A stretch of DNA of 48,807 nucleotides. Source: a bacterium (GTDB lineage: Bacteria > Bacteroidota > Ignavibacteria > Kapaibacteriales > UBA2268). Position numbers and translations under genes: made by a program. Shown in pieces: positions 37,055 through 45,523 of this stretch. The stretch lies in the NCBI GenBank assembly GCA_024711295.1, contig JANJTB010000026.1, forward strand, positions 1 to 48,807, read 5' to 3'. How positions within the stretch are numbered: the stretch's first letter is position 1; each line of letters opens with the position of its first letter. A model generated the notes under the pieces. It made no database searches. It had not been told where the DNA came from and saw only the letters and a list, made by a program, of their open reading frames with translations.

Positions 37055-38308
37055 TTAATCATTAATTGATAACGGTTTACGTTTCCAAAGTTCTTTGAAA
37101 GTGTCTTTAATCGGTAATTCGTTATATCCAATGTATTTCTGAAATTCAGAAATTGTCTTATGTCCTGTAAGTGTCATAATCATTGGAATTGGTATCCCGT
37201 TTGAAAGTAATAACGTTGCACCAGTCCGTCTGGCTGTATGACTACTTATCATATTATATTTTTCAATTTGGGATATTTCTTTTTTCCCACCTTTGAAATT
37301 ATGAATTGTAACCAGTTCATTGATTCCAGTAAGTTTACAAAGTTCTTTTATGTAAGTATTATACTTTTGATTGCTGATTTTTGGCAATTCAAAATTATAT
37401 TTCTTAACAATGCTGATTGCTATTGGGGATAAGGGGATATTTACTACAATATCAGTTTTCTTTTGTCTTACTTTTAGAATCATATCCCCGTCTGTATCCA
37501 GAGTGAAATTCCCTTTTGCAATCCCTTGAATGTCAGAAAATCTTTGGCATATTTCAGTTTGAAAGACAAACAAATCCCTTGTTTTAGTTAATCTTTCATT
37601 GGGATAATCAAAGTTTATCAGCATATTATATTCTTTTTCTGTAAGTGTAAAAATATCAGCTCTGTTTGTTGGTTTTGTCAAATATTTATAATCTAAATTT
37701 GTGTGATATTTTTGTCTATAAGCATAATACATAAATTCCCGTATCATTGAAAATATTTTGCTTATATAGTTATCAGAAAAATCATATTTGCTGATTAAAA
37801 AGTTTTCAAATTTGCTTTTAAAGACTTCATTAATTGTATTGAAGTTAATTTCTGTTTTAGTGTAAACTTCATAATCTTTTAATAAAGTTCTGATTCTTTT
37901 AAAATGATATATAGTTTTTTGCACTACGTTGTTTGTTTTGTAAAGTATAAAATCATTGTAAGATTCCCAAAAAGCATTTAATTTTATAACTTGCTTATTG
38001 TTTTTATTAAATATTTCAAGGTATTCAGTTTTAATATTTTGGTATGATACAGAATCAATTTCTGGATACTTTTCAATCATAATTTTACAAACATCATTGC
38101 AATTTTTTTTGAAGTAATCCAGTGCAATTTTCAAAGTATCATTATCGGAATACTTTGTTTTTGGTTTTTGTCTTTCATTATCCCAAAATGATTTATCAAT
38201 TTTATATCCAGTATTAATACGAATACGGTTTTCACGTTTTTTTAATAAGCTGATATAAGCATAAATATTATTTTCAATAACATAAAACTTGCAATAATCA
38301 TTTTTCAT
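37055..38308 (-). CDS. Tyrosine site-specific integrase of the element
   Basis: A 417-residue phage/conjugative-transposon-type integrase. There is an N-terminal arm-binding region (about 1-100), a SAM-like core-binding domain (about 100-210), and a catalytic domain with all the expected residues: Arg in EICQRFSDI, Lys in VRQKKTD, His-x-x-Arg in SSHTARRTG, His in LTGHKT and the nucleophile Tyr in FQKYIGY. It should integrate and excise the element at the tRNA-Pro 3' end. It is the gene nearest the right attachment site at 38488, with the arm-type repeats in its upstream region. Confidence 0.95.
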   Translation of the reverse strand: MKNDYCKFYVIENNIYAYISLLKKRENRIRINTGYKIDKSFWDNERQKPKTKYSDNDTLKIALDYFKKNCNDVCKIMIEKYPEIDSVSYQNIKTEYLEIFNKNNKQVIKLNAFWESYNDFILYKTNNVVQKTIYHFKRIRTLLKDYEVYTKTEINFNTINEVFKSKFENFLISKYDFSDNYISKIFSMIREFMYYAYRQKYHTNLDYKYLTKPTNRADIFTLTEKEYNMLINFDYPNERLTKTRDLFVFQTEICQRFSDIQGIAKGNFTLDTDGDMILKVRQKKTDIVVNIPLSPIAISIVKKYNFELPKISNQKYNTYIKELCKLTGINELVTIHNFKGGKKEISQIEKYNMISSHTARRTGATLLLSNGIPIPMIMTLTGHKTISEFQKYIGYNELPIKDTFKELWKRKPLSIND

Positions 38309-38340
38309 AATAGTATCAAAGTGTAAATAAACTTAAATTA

Positions 38341-38362
38341 TTGACACTTTTCTTGACACTTT
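38341..38362 (+). repeat. Right arm-type integrase sites
   Basis: TTGACACTTT at 38341 and at 38353 (12-bp period), matching the pair at the left end. They lie between the integrase start and attR. Confidence 0.6.
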
Positions 38363-38487
38363 ATTATATTATACTTATATTTAAATATATTCTAAAATAC
38401 TTATTATTTTTATACTTCATTGATATATAATGATTTTACATTTTTATTTATCATATTGAAGTATAATGAAATATTGTGATTGTAGTT

Positions 38488-38501
38488 CCTCCACCCCGAC
38501 A
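38488..38501 (+). other. Right attachment site (attR)
   Basis: CCTCCACCCCGACA, identical to the tRNA-Pro 3' end at 32817-32830. The bases before it (GTAGTT) differ from the tRNA, so this is a 3' fragment only. Confidence 0.85.
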
Positions 38502-38514
38502 AGACAAAATTTTA

Positions 38515-38542
38515 GGTTGTGAAATCATTCACAGCCTTTTTT
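38515..38542 (+). terminator. Original terminator of tRNA-Pro, now beyond the element
   Basis: Stem GGTTGTGAA / TTCACAGCC (one wobble pair), loop ATCA, then TTTTTT. It lies 13 bp past attR. Before integration it would have been about 15 bp after the tRNA, the usual place for its terminator. Confidence 0.8.
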
Positions 38543-38597
38543 CGTTATTAGAGTGACATATTAATGCATTCAAGTTTAGAAAGCTTTAGTTGAATTC

Positions 38598-39080
38598 ATG
38601 TATAAATTTGATAATATAAACGAAATAATTTTCAAAATACTCACAACTGACGACTCAAAAACGACTTTAATTATCAGAGTAATGGTTGGAACAGTTTTTT
38701 TGTCGAAGGGCATTCAGAAGTTTTTATTCCCTGAATTAATGGGAGCAGTTAGATTTGAGAAAATTGGCCTGCCCTCACCTGAATTCTTAGGTAGTTTTGT
38801 TGGATAATTTGAAATTCTTTGCGGAATAATGGTAATACTGGGATTATTCACCAGACTTTCAAGCATTCCATTGCTTGTTATCATGATAGTTGCTATTTCG
38901 ACTACAAAAACAGATGTATTTTTTGAAAAAGGATTTTGGGAAATGCTTCATGGAAGTAGAACAGATTGGTCTATGACTTTAGGAAGTATTTTTTTGATAA
39001 TCAAAGGTGGTGGGATATTTTCACTCGATAAAAAACTTTTTAGAGAATTGAAAAAAGATGAATTAACATTTAAAAAATAA
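38598..39080 (+). pseudogene. DoxX-family membrane protein, interrupted by an in-frame stop
   Basis: A DoxX-like four-helix inner-membrane protein. The first part (to FLGSFVG) and the second part (from FEILCGIMVILGLFTRLSS) lie in the same frame, split only by TAA at 38805-38807. The joined product would be about 160 residues, the normal family size, with TM segments near IIRVMVGTVFLSKGIQ and LLVIMIVAIS. The stop sits where other members have a Thr, Tyr or similar residue before FEI, so one base change would explain it. DoxX proteins are linked to oxidative-stress tolerance in some bacteria. A sequencing error cannot be excluded. Confidence 0.8.
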
Positions 39081-39102
39081 TTCTATCTTATATTAATCAA
39101 AC

Positions 39103-39633
39103 TTAGATTCGGACTCTTGTTCTGGGAATTTTGAAAAGAACAACAAATACTGACAAAACTGTCGTGTAAAAACTAGTTGCTAATCCATACTTGAAGAAAA
39201 AGTTTAAAAAATCCAGTTCTGAGAGCTTAAGATATAAGAAAAAATAAACAATGTTGTGCAAAAAAGAACTAAAAAATACTATACCTATAAACTTATATCT
39301 ACTCAGGATTAATTCTTCTTTACCTTCTTTATGAAAAAAACCGGAAGCCATCGCAGCAACAGTCTGAGCAAGGGCGTTAGTTCCGATTAAATCAAACGTA
39401 GCGATATCAAATATCAACCCTGCAAGAAAACCTGCGAAAATTCCTACAAATTGACCCTCAGATATTGTAATCCAAACAACAAGAACTATCATGAGATTTG
39501 GTGTAAGACCTCCGATTTCGATCAGATTTGCGATAGAAATCTGAAAGATAACTATCAACAAAGCAACTATCGCATAAATCAAAAACTTGATTTGCTTATC
39601 CCTCTTTTCACGTCTTTGTGGTTCAATAATCAT
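39103..39633 (-). CDS. mreD: Rod shape-determining protein MreD
   Basis: A 176-residue inner-membrane protein with about five TM helices (FLIYAIVALLIVIFQISIAN, then LMIVLVVWITI and three more). The family's acidic residue in IFDIATFDLIG is present. It works with MreB and MreC in the elongasome that guides side-wall peptidoglycan synthesis. It starts 3 bp after the mreC stop. No PBP2 or RodA gene follows, unlike in many rods. Confidence 0.85.
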   Translation of the reverse strand: MIIEPQRREKRDKQIKFLIYAIVALLIVIFQISIANLIEIGGLTPNLMIVLVVWITISEGQFVGIFAGFLAGLIFDIATFDLIGTNALAQTVAAMASGFFHKEGKEELILSRYKFIGIVFFSSFLHNIVYFFLYLKLSELDFLNFFFKYGLATSFYTTVLSVFVVLFKIPRTRVRI

Positions 39634-39636
39634 ATC

Positions 39637-40491
39637 TTATCGGTTCTTTTTCTTAGTAAGTAATCTCTTTTCCATATCCTGCAAAATTCGGTTACGTTCT
39701 TCGTCAAAGACTTTCATTACAACAAATACCTGTTCAACTGATGCAAGATTAACGTAAGGTTTTATTAAGATGTTGAAAAATAGAGAATTCTTTTCGTCTG
39801 TGACTTTGTGAACAATACCAAAAGGAACATCAGAAGGGTATTTGTTTGAAAATTCAGAAGTGAGAATGACATCGCCCTTTACAATGTCGAATGATGTCGG
39901 TATATTATTAAGTAAAAAGTACTCTCCTCCGCTCCATGTTATAATCCCTGTGATACCTGTTCTTTGAACTTTAGCAGAAACCTTAACATTACGGTTATTT
40001 ATCATTTCGACCAGCGAATAATTCTCAGAAGTACCAACAATATTACCTACCAATCCTGCATCTGTCCTTACAGACATACCCTGTAGAATACCGGCTTCAT
40101 TTCCTTTATTAATAACAACATAGTTACGCAACTCGATTGAAGATTTACCAACAATCTCAGCGGTTACGAGTGAATCTGTACCTTTTTCTCTAAAATCAAT
40201 CAACTTGCGAAGTCGCTCATTTTCAATCAGAGCAGTTCTCATCTTGGTTACTTCGGTAGAAAGCTCAAGGTTAAGTTCGCGAAGGGCTCTATTCTCATTT
40301 TGAAGTGCTTTAGGATTTGGTATCCAGCTGAATGCACCTTGCATCCAGGCCATCGAACCGATTATGACTGTTCTGAAGCCACCAATTCTTGATACATCTC
40401 CAATTGATATCAGAGATATACAAATAATTACTAATGCTGTAAACGAAATATATACTTTGTATTTGGTAACAAAGTTGATTAAATTTTGCAT
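39637..40491 (-). CDS. mreC: Rod shape-determining protein MreC
   Basis: A 284-residue bitopic protein. A TM helix (VYISFTALVIICISLISIG) is followed by a coiled coil (ALQNENRALRELNLELSTEV) and the beta-rich MreC domain (GNEAGILQGMSVRTDAGLVG, KVSAKVQRTGITGIITW, SEFSNKYPSDVPFGIVHKV). It scaffolds elongasome enzymes in the periplasm. It lies 48 bp after mreB and is coupled to mreD. Confidence 0.93.
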   Translation of the reverse strand: MQNLINFVTKYKVYISFTALVIICISLISIGDVSRIGGFRTVIIGSMAWMQGAFSWIPNPKALQNENRALRELNLELSTEVTKMRTALIENERLRKLIDFREKGTDSLVTAEIVGKSSIELRNYVVINKGNEAGILQGMSVRTDAGLVGNIVGTSENYSLVEMINNRNVKVSAKVQRTGITGIITWSGGEYFLLNNIPTSFDIVKGDVILTSEFSNKYPSDVPFGIVHKVTDEKNSLFFNILIKPYVNLASVEQVFVVMKVFDEERNRILQDMEKRLLTKKKNR

Positions 40492-40539
40492 CAGATACTG
40501 CCACCGAGTTCGGTAAATAATATCATAATGTTTTTATCT

Positions 40540-41559
40540 TTAATATCTGGTACTTTTAATTAGAACTGAGGAATAGTCCGTTAAATTTTCCAAAACTTTT
40601 CCTGTACCTCTTACAACAGCCGTAAGCGGATCATCAGCAACGTGTACCGGTAGACTGGTTTCTCTTCGTAATCTTTCGTCCAATCCTTTGAGTAGTGCCC
40701 CACCGCCTGATAGCATTATGCCTCTATCAAAAATATCAGCAGATAACTCGGGTGGAGTACGTTCAAGCAAACTCAAAACTGCGTCAACAATTTCCTTAAC
40801 GGATTCTGCTAATGCTTCTCTAATATCAAAAGAGCTGACAATGATAGATTTAGGAATACCGGATACCAAGTCTCTACCCTTAACTTCAATTTCAATTTCT
40901 TCTTCTAATGGCACTGCAGAGCCAACACTGCACTTGATCATCTCACCGGTGCGGTCACCTATAAGAATATTGTGCGACCTTCTGAAGTACTGAACAATAG
41001 CATTAGTCATTTCATCGCCTGCTACACGAATAGACTCATCAGCAACAATTCCGGAAAGTGCTATTACTGCAATTTCTGTAGTACCGCCACCAATGTCTAC
41101 AATCATGTTTCCAATTGGTTCGTGCACATTCAATCCAATACCGATAGCACCTGCCATAGGCTCGGCAATTAAATGAACTTCCTTTGCTCCGGCATGCTCG
41201 CAACTGTCTCTTACTGCACGTTTTTCTACTTCGGTAATACCTGATGGTACGCAAACAACAACTCTTTTTGCTGGTTGCCACGACATTGAAACCTTCCGGA
41301 TAAATGCTCTCAGCATACCCTCAGTAATTTCAAAATCAGCTATTGCACCATCACGTAAAGGTCTGATAATCTTAATATCTTTATGTGTTTTGCCGACCAT
41401 GGATTGAGCATCATGACCAATAGCTATGATATGCTTTGTTGAGCGGTCGTATGCCACAATTGTAGGTTCGTTTAGCACAATTCCCTTACCTTTCATCCAG
41501 ATAAGAGTATTTGCAGTGCCTAAATCTATTGCTACGTCATTAGAAAATAACTTAATCAA
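40540..41559 (-). CDS. mreB: Rod shape-determining protein MreB
   Basis: A 339-residue bacterial actin, the filament that organises cell-wall synthesis. The ATP-binding motifs are clear: phosphate-1 VAIDLGTANTLI, phosphate-2 VDIGGGTTEIAVIAL and the adenosine loop MLSGGGALLKGLD. RVVVCVPSGITEVEKRAVRD is also a family hallmark. The start is a TTG at 41559; it gives the normal length, and no ATG lies between it and the first motif. A TATTTTTG box on the minus strand (41626-41633) may be its -7 promoter element. First gene of mreBCD. Confidence 0.97.
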   Translation of the reverse strand: MIKLFSNDVAIDLGTANTLIWMKGKGIVLNEPTIVAYDRSTKHIIAIGHDAQSMVGKTHKDIKIIRPLRDGAIADFEITEGMLRAFIRKVSMSWQPAKRVVVCVPSGITEVEKRAVRDSCEHAGAKEVHLIAEPMAGAIGIGLNVHEPIGNMIVDIGGGTTEIAVIALSGIVADESIRVAGDEMTNAIVQYFRRSHNILIGDRTGEMIKCSVGSAVPLEEEIEIEVKGRDLVSGIPKSIIVSSFDIREALAESVKEIVDAVLSLLERTPPELSADIFDRGIMLSGGGALLKGLDERLRRETSLPVHVADDPLTAVVRGTGKVLENLTDYSSVLIKSTRY

Positions 41560-41701
41560 AGGGGACTCTTTTTCTTATTAAATTATAAAATAATTGAAAT
41601 AATTGTTTGCATTAAATTCAATCTACAAAAATATGTAATTCCAATGAATTATTAAATTCTTTTAGTCATAAAAAAAATTTTATTTTCTTAAATACTAAAA
41701 T

Positions 41702-42661
41702 TTAAAGGTTTACTAGATAAAAATAAAGGGGCATACCTATTGTTAAATTTATCGGAAAAGTTACAGCCAAAGCCATAGGAATATATAATCCCGGGTCTGA
41801 TTTTGGCGCAGCAATTCTCATGGATGCAGGTACGGCAATATAAGATGCGCTAGCAGCCAGTATTGCAAAGAGAAATCTATTAGCGGTATTATCTGTTACG
41901 AGTTGACTTGCAAATGCGACAAGGCTTCCTATAATCAAAGGAAACAGAACCCCAAAAAGTGTTGCAAACCAACCATACCTCAAGAATGAATTAAATTTTT
42001 GTGAGCTTACTAAACCCATTTCCAACAAAAATATTGCTAAAAAACCTTTAAATATATCAGTAGTAAATGGCTCGATACCGCGTGCTTGCTTAGAATCAGA
42101 AATTAATCCGATTACTAATGAACCTATAATCATCATAACACTTGCGTTTGTAAGTGAATGATGTAAAATACTCTTAAAATTATTATTTGCTCTCTGCTCT
42201 GAATCATACAGCATTATCAAAGTGACTCCTACAATTATCGCAGGAGATTCCATCATAGCCATCACTGCAACCATGTGACCACCAAAATCCAAACCTTGGG
42301 ACTCTAAAAAATTAGAAGCAGCAACGAATGTAACTGCACTAACAGAACCATAAGCCGCAGCCACAGCACCGGAATCACTTATGCTGAGTTTTGTTTTAAG
42401 TATATAGAATGAAATAATTGGTATTAAAGATGATATAACAATAGCGAATATGAGTGAATACACAATTTCGGAAGTAAATCCACTGTGAGTAAGTTCCTGA
42501 CCACCCTTGAAACCAATTGAGAATAAAAGATATAATGAGATAAATTTTGAAGTGGTTGCAGGAATCTCTAAGTCACTTTTTACTCTGTTTGCAATAATTC
42601 CAAGCACGAAAAACAATAACGTTGGGTTTGTTATATTTTGAATCAGGATTTCTACATTCAT
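41702..42661 (-). CDS. SbtA-like sodium-dependent bicarbonate transporter family permease
   Basis: A 319-residue integral membrane protein with about ten TM helices. Family phrases include NPTLLFFVLGIIANRVKSDL, YLLFSIGFKGGQEL, GSVSAVTFVAASNFLE, and the C-terminal half with FLLEMGLVSSQKF and SYIAVPASMRIAAPKSDPGL. The cyanobacterial member imports bicarbonate with sodium; in heterotrophs the substrate may differ. No SbtB-type regulator is next to it. Family assignment is firm, substrate is inferred. Confidence 0.85.
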   Translation of the reverse strand: MNVEILIQNITNPTLLFFVLGIIANRVKSDLEIPATTSKFISLYLLFSIGFKGGQELTHSGFTSEIVYSLIFAIVISSLIPIISFYILKTKLSISDSGAVAAAYGSVSAVTFVAASNFLESQGLDFGGHMVAVMAMMESPAIIVGVTLIMLYDSEQRANNNFKSILHHSLTNASVMMIIGSLVIGLISDSKQARGIEPFTTDIFKGFLAIFLLEMGLVSSQKFNSFLRYGWFATLFGVLFPLIIGSLVAFASQLVTDNTANRFLFAILAASASYIAVPASMRIAAPKSDPGLYIPMALAVTFPINLTIGMPLYFYLVNL

Positions 42662-42758
42662 ATTTTTTTTAGTCGTATTAGAAAATATTTTTTGCTATGA
42701 CGGAATAACTTTGTTTTTTTGTAGTAAATTATTAATATATTTGAAGATAATAAAAGTC

Positions 42759-43091
42759 ATGTTCAAGTCTTTGATTAGTGTAGATGATTTTAATAAAACC
42801 ATTGGAACTAAAGATGCAGTTTTGGTTTACTTTTCCCATGATAATTGCAATGTATGCAAAGCGCTTAAGCCCAAAGTTTCAGATATGGTTTCACATAAAT
42901 TCTCTAAAATGACACTATGTTATTCAGATACTGTTAACTATCCAGAATTAGCTGCACAACTTGGAATATTTTCTGTACCAACAATCATTGTATTTTTTGG
43001 TGGAAAAGAGTTTTACAGATTCAGCAGAAATGTTGGAATAAGTGAATTAAGCGATGCGATCGAAAGGCCTTATGATATGATGTTCGGATAA
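42759..43091 (+). CDS. Thioredoxin-family protein
   Basis: A 110-residue cytosolic thioredoxin-like protein. The redox motif is CNVC in FSHDNCNVCKALKPKV, and the cis-proline is in FSVPTIIVFFGGKEFYRF. CNVC is unlike the classical CGPC, so redox potential or partner may differ. I chose the ATG at 42759, since residues before it in a longer frame do not fit the fold. The last 22 bp overlap the end of the convergent methyltransferase gene. Confidence 0.85.
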   Translation: MFKSLISVDDFNKTIGTKDAVLVYFSHDNCNVCKALKPKVSDMVSHKFSKMTLCYSDTVNYPELAAQLGIFSVPTIIVFFGGKEFYRFSRNVGISELSDAIERPYDMMFG

Positions 43092-44269
43092 TTATTAATT
43101 TTTTCGGTTATTAGAAAGGAACTTTTGCCGGAAAGCAACTTAACTGCAAAAATAACTTTTTCATCACCTTCAAGGATTTTATATTTTTTTCGTATATCAT
43201 CAACAGAGAGATTAAAACCATTTTTTACTACTATTGCTTTCATTTCTGGCAATACTTTTTGGATTTCCTTCGAATCGGGCTTAACAACAGAAATCAATCT
43301 GTAAACTTTGCCGCAGAAATTTCCAACAAATTCATTTGATGTATATATATTTGAAGCAAAGCTTATTTTGGCTAAACCAAGAGAATCAGCATAATGTTCT
43401 GAATATCCTGTTTTCTTAATGGCAGGATGAATATCATAGATGTATTGCTCAGGCATTCCGAAATTAATATCAAGTTCTTCGTCATCATCAAAAAAATGCT
43501 GAAATTTATTATCTCCCAGCTCAACAGCATGTATTTGTGTGGATATTGAATGTTTCAGAAAGTCAAATGCTAACAACAATTCCTTCACTTCACCATCAAT
43601 AGATAAAATGTATATATCGCTGCAATCCGGAAATTTATTTTTTACAAAGCTAATATCGAGCATGGGTGATAATTTTACAAGAAGATATCTTGTAATTAGT
43701 CTGATTTTGCTGAATATGATATTAAGGTTTGGCTCGTAATCTTCATAATCAAAAATCTTCCTTTTCTGATTAATTCTTCTGGAGGGATCTAGATATACCA
43801 GATCATACTTAATCGTGTTTCGCTCTAGGAACTCCTCAGCGGTATTGCTCAATACAATGGTATTGTTTATATGCAGATTTTTTAAATTGTTAACCAATAC
43901 TCTGCATAAAGAAAAGTTTTTTTCGACAGCAATATGATTTTCAGACTTTAATGCCAAAAAATATGTGTCAATACCAAACCCTGAAGTTAAATCCAATGAA
44001 TTTGAGTAATTAAAAATTGAAGCTTTAAATCTCGCTGTTTCACGTGATGAAGATTGTTCAATATTAATGCCGAATGGCATTGTTAGATCAAAGTTAGTAG
44101 CCCATTCAGGGAACTTTTTTATCAATTTTTGCCTGCAACTTATGTCATTGATTACTGATTCAACATCTTCGACGTTCAGTTTATTTTTAATTAATGCTAA
44201 ATTTGCTGTATCATCAGTGATATGCTCTTTTACGAAATTGATTTGCTCACTATTTAGAAATTTAGCCAT
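43070..44269 (-). CDS. THUMP-like class I SAM-dependent methyltransferase
   Basis: A 399-residue protein typical of Bacteroidota. Helical N-terminal part; SAM motif I SLDLTSGFGIDTYFLA; motif IV-like DLVYLDPSRRINQKRKIF; C-terminal THUMP-like region (about 300-395) with SNEFVGNFCGKVYRLISV and VIFAVKLLSGKSSFLI. It probably methylates an RNA, but the target is not established. The gene end overlaps the thioredoxin gene by 22 bp. Confidence 0.82.
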   Translation of the reverse strand: MAKFLNSEQINFVKEHITDDTANLALIKNKLNVEDVESVINDISCRQKLIKKFPEWATNFDLTMPFGINIEQSSSRETARFKASIFNYSNSLDLTSGFGIDTYFLALKSENHIAVEKNFSLCRVLVNNLKNLHINNTIVLSNTAEEFLERNTIKYDLVYLDPSRRINQKRKIFDYEDYEPNLNIIFSKIRLITRYLLVKLSPMLDISFVKNKFPDCSDIYILSIDGEVKELLLAFDFLKHSISTQIHAVELGDNKFQHFFDDDEELDINFGMPEQYIYDIHPAIKKTGYSEHYADSLGLAKISFASNIYTSNEFVGNFCGKVYRLISVVKPDSKEIQKVLPEMKAIVVKNGFNLSVDDIRKKYKILEGDEKVIFAVKLLSGKSSFLITEKINNYPNIIS

Positions 44270-44356
44270 TATTTGAATAAATATTTAATATTTGTGTGTA
44301 ATCTAATCCAAAAAGTCAAAAATAAGATTAATTCATTAGAAATCAAACATAAAAAA

Positions 44357-44380
44357 AACCTCCGACAAAAATCGGAGGTT
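44357..44380 (-). terminator. Terminator of the DHOD-like gene
   Basis: On the minus strand AACCTCCGA / TCGGAGGTT, a perfect 9-bp stem, followed by eight Ts (the As at 44351-44358). It lies 24 bp after the stop at 44405. Confidence 0.9.
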
Positions 44381-44404
44381 ATATTGAAATTTTTCAGGTT
44401 AGAA

Positions 44405-45400
44405 TTAATGAACGCCTTTTCCTGCAAAATGTTGCATAAACTGAACTCTTTCGTATGCAGCCGGATTTTTGGAAGCAGACTGAGACATTTTGCCTCTAAA
44501 ATCATCAATTGAACTAAACTGGTTTTCTTCCATCCATGTTTTCATAAATTCTAACATTTGAGGAATTATATCAAAACCGAATTTGTATAATACTGAAGCG
44601 ATCTGCACTGCATTAGCACCCGCCAGAAGTTGCTTAATAACTCCAGCACCATCATGAACGCCTGTCGAAGCAGCCAAATCACATTTTACTCTATTAGCCA
44701 TAATAGCCACCCATCTCAATGAAATTGAAATTTCTGATGGTGTACTATATATCGAAGCAGGTGTAATCTTCATATTATCAATGTCAATATCAGGGCTAAA
44801 GAATCTATTAAATAGTACCAATCCATCAATGCCACTTTCAGATAATTTTTGAATCATGGTTCCGAGATTTGAAAAATAATAGCTTATTTTAAGAGCAACA
44901 GGAATGTTGACTTCTTTTTTAACTTTTTCAATCACATCAAAATAAATCTTTTCATTATCAGATCCACTTCTTGTCAAGTCTGACGGAAGTACGAACATAT
45001 TTAATTCGATTGCATCAGCACCTGCGTTTTCCATTCTCTTGGCAAATAAAGTCCATTCATCAGAAGATACACAGTTTACACTTCCAATAATTGGAATACT
45101 AAGTTTTTTCTTTGCTTCTTCAATTAAGAATAAATATTTTGAAACACTGTCTTCCATATCAGAATAATCAAAAGCATCAAATATTTCAGGATAAATTGAA
45201 GTAGGTTGATTCATTTTAGAGACTTGTTTATTTAGCTCAACAGCAATTTCTTCTTCAAAAATTGATTTTAGGACAATCGCTCCGGCACCTTTTCTTTCTA
45301 GCTCTTCTAAAAGGTGAATAGTACGTGTCATTCCCGAACTTGCAGCAATTATTGGATTTTTTAACTCGAGACCGAGATACTTTGTTTTTAAGTCAATCAT
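44405..45400 (-). CDS. Dihydroorotate dehydrogenase-like flavoprotein
   Basis: A 331-residue TIM-barrel flavoprotein of the DHOD-like family. LKTKYLGLELKNPIIAASSG opens the FMN site, GSVNCVSSDEW and ADAIELNMFVLP follow, and LKISYYFSNLGTMIQKLSES and DLAASTGVHDGAGVIKQLLA complete it. The protein is longer than PyrD at the C-terminus, as in 'DHOD-like' proteins often found in Bacteroidota. The pyrimidine role is not certain; related enzymes reduce other substrates. AGGTAA precedes the ATG. A terminator follows. Confidence 0.88.
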   Translation of the reverse strand: MIDLKTKYLGLELKNPIIAASSGMTRTIHLLEELERKGAGAIVLKSIFEEEIAVELNKQVSKMNQPTSIYPEIFDAFDYSDMEDSVSKYLFLIEEAKKKLSIPIIGSVNCVSSDEWTLFAKRMENAGADAIELNMFVLPSDLTRSGSDNEKIYFDVIEKVKKEVNIPVALKISYYFSNLGTMIQKLSESGIDGLVLFNRFFSPDIDIDNMKITPASIYSTPSEISISLRWVAIMANRVKCDLAASTGVHDGAGVIKQLLAGANAVQIASVLYKFGFDIIPQMLEFMKTWMEENQFSSIDDFRGKMSQSASKNPAAYERVQFMQHFAGKGVH

Positions 45401-45523
45401 TTTATTACCTTTATATTAAAAAGTTCAAATCATAATTTTTGTAATAAACAAAAATATGAAAAAGTTATTTGTTTTTCTAATTTTTTATAGTTTAAAAAGT
45501 TATTAGAATATAAATCACCAAAA

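Larger units (their letters stand above)
32831..38501. mobile_element. 5.67-kb integrative element in tRNA-Pro
   Basis: Bounded by a 14-bp direct repeat of the tRNA-Pro end. All genes run on the minus strand: integrase (37055-38308), an unknown gene, an excisionase-like HTH gene, a tiny frame, a primase-like gene, a RecA-fold ATPase and two small related unknown genes. Base composition is even richer in A and T than the host. No relaxase, coupling protein, capsid, terminase large subunit or conjugation genes are seen. It could be a phage satellite, a mobilisable element that uses a helper, or an integrative plasmid. Pairs of TTGACACTT arm-type sites occur at both ends. Confidence 0.85.

Noticed and set aside
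38805..38807. TAA read as a sense codon (recoding) in the DoxX gene
   Set aside because: Many other genes here end with TAA at the expected place, and no recoding signal is visible; a mutation or sequencing error is simpler.
44269..44512. Open frames on both strands between the methyltransferase and DHOD-like genes
   Set aside because: They overlap the DHOD-like gene's end and its terminator, and show no ribosome site or recognisable product.
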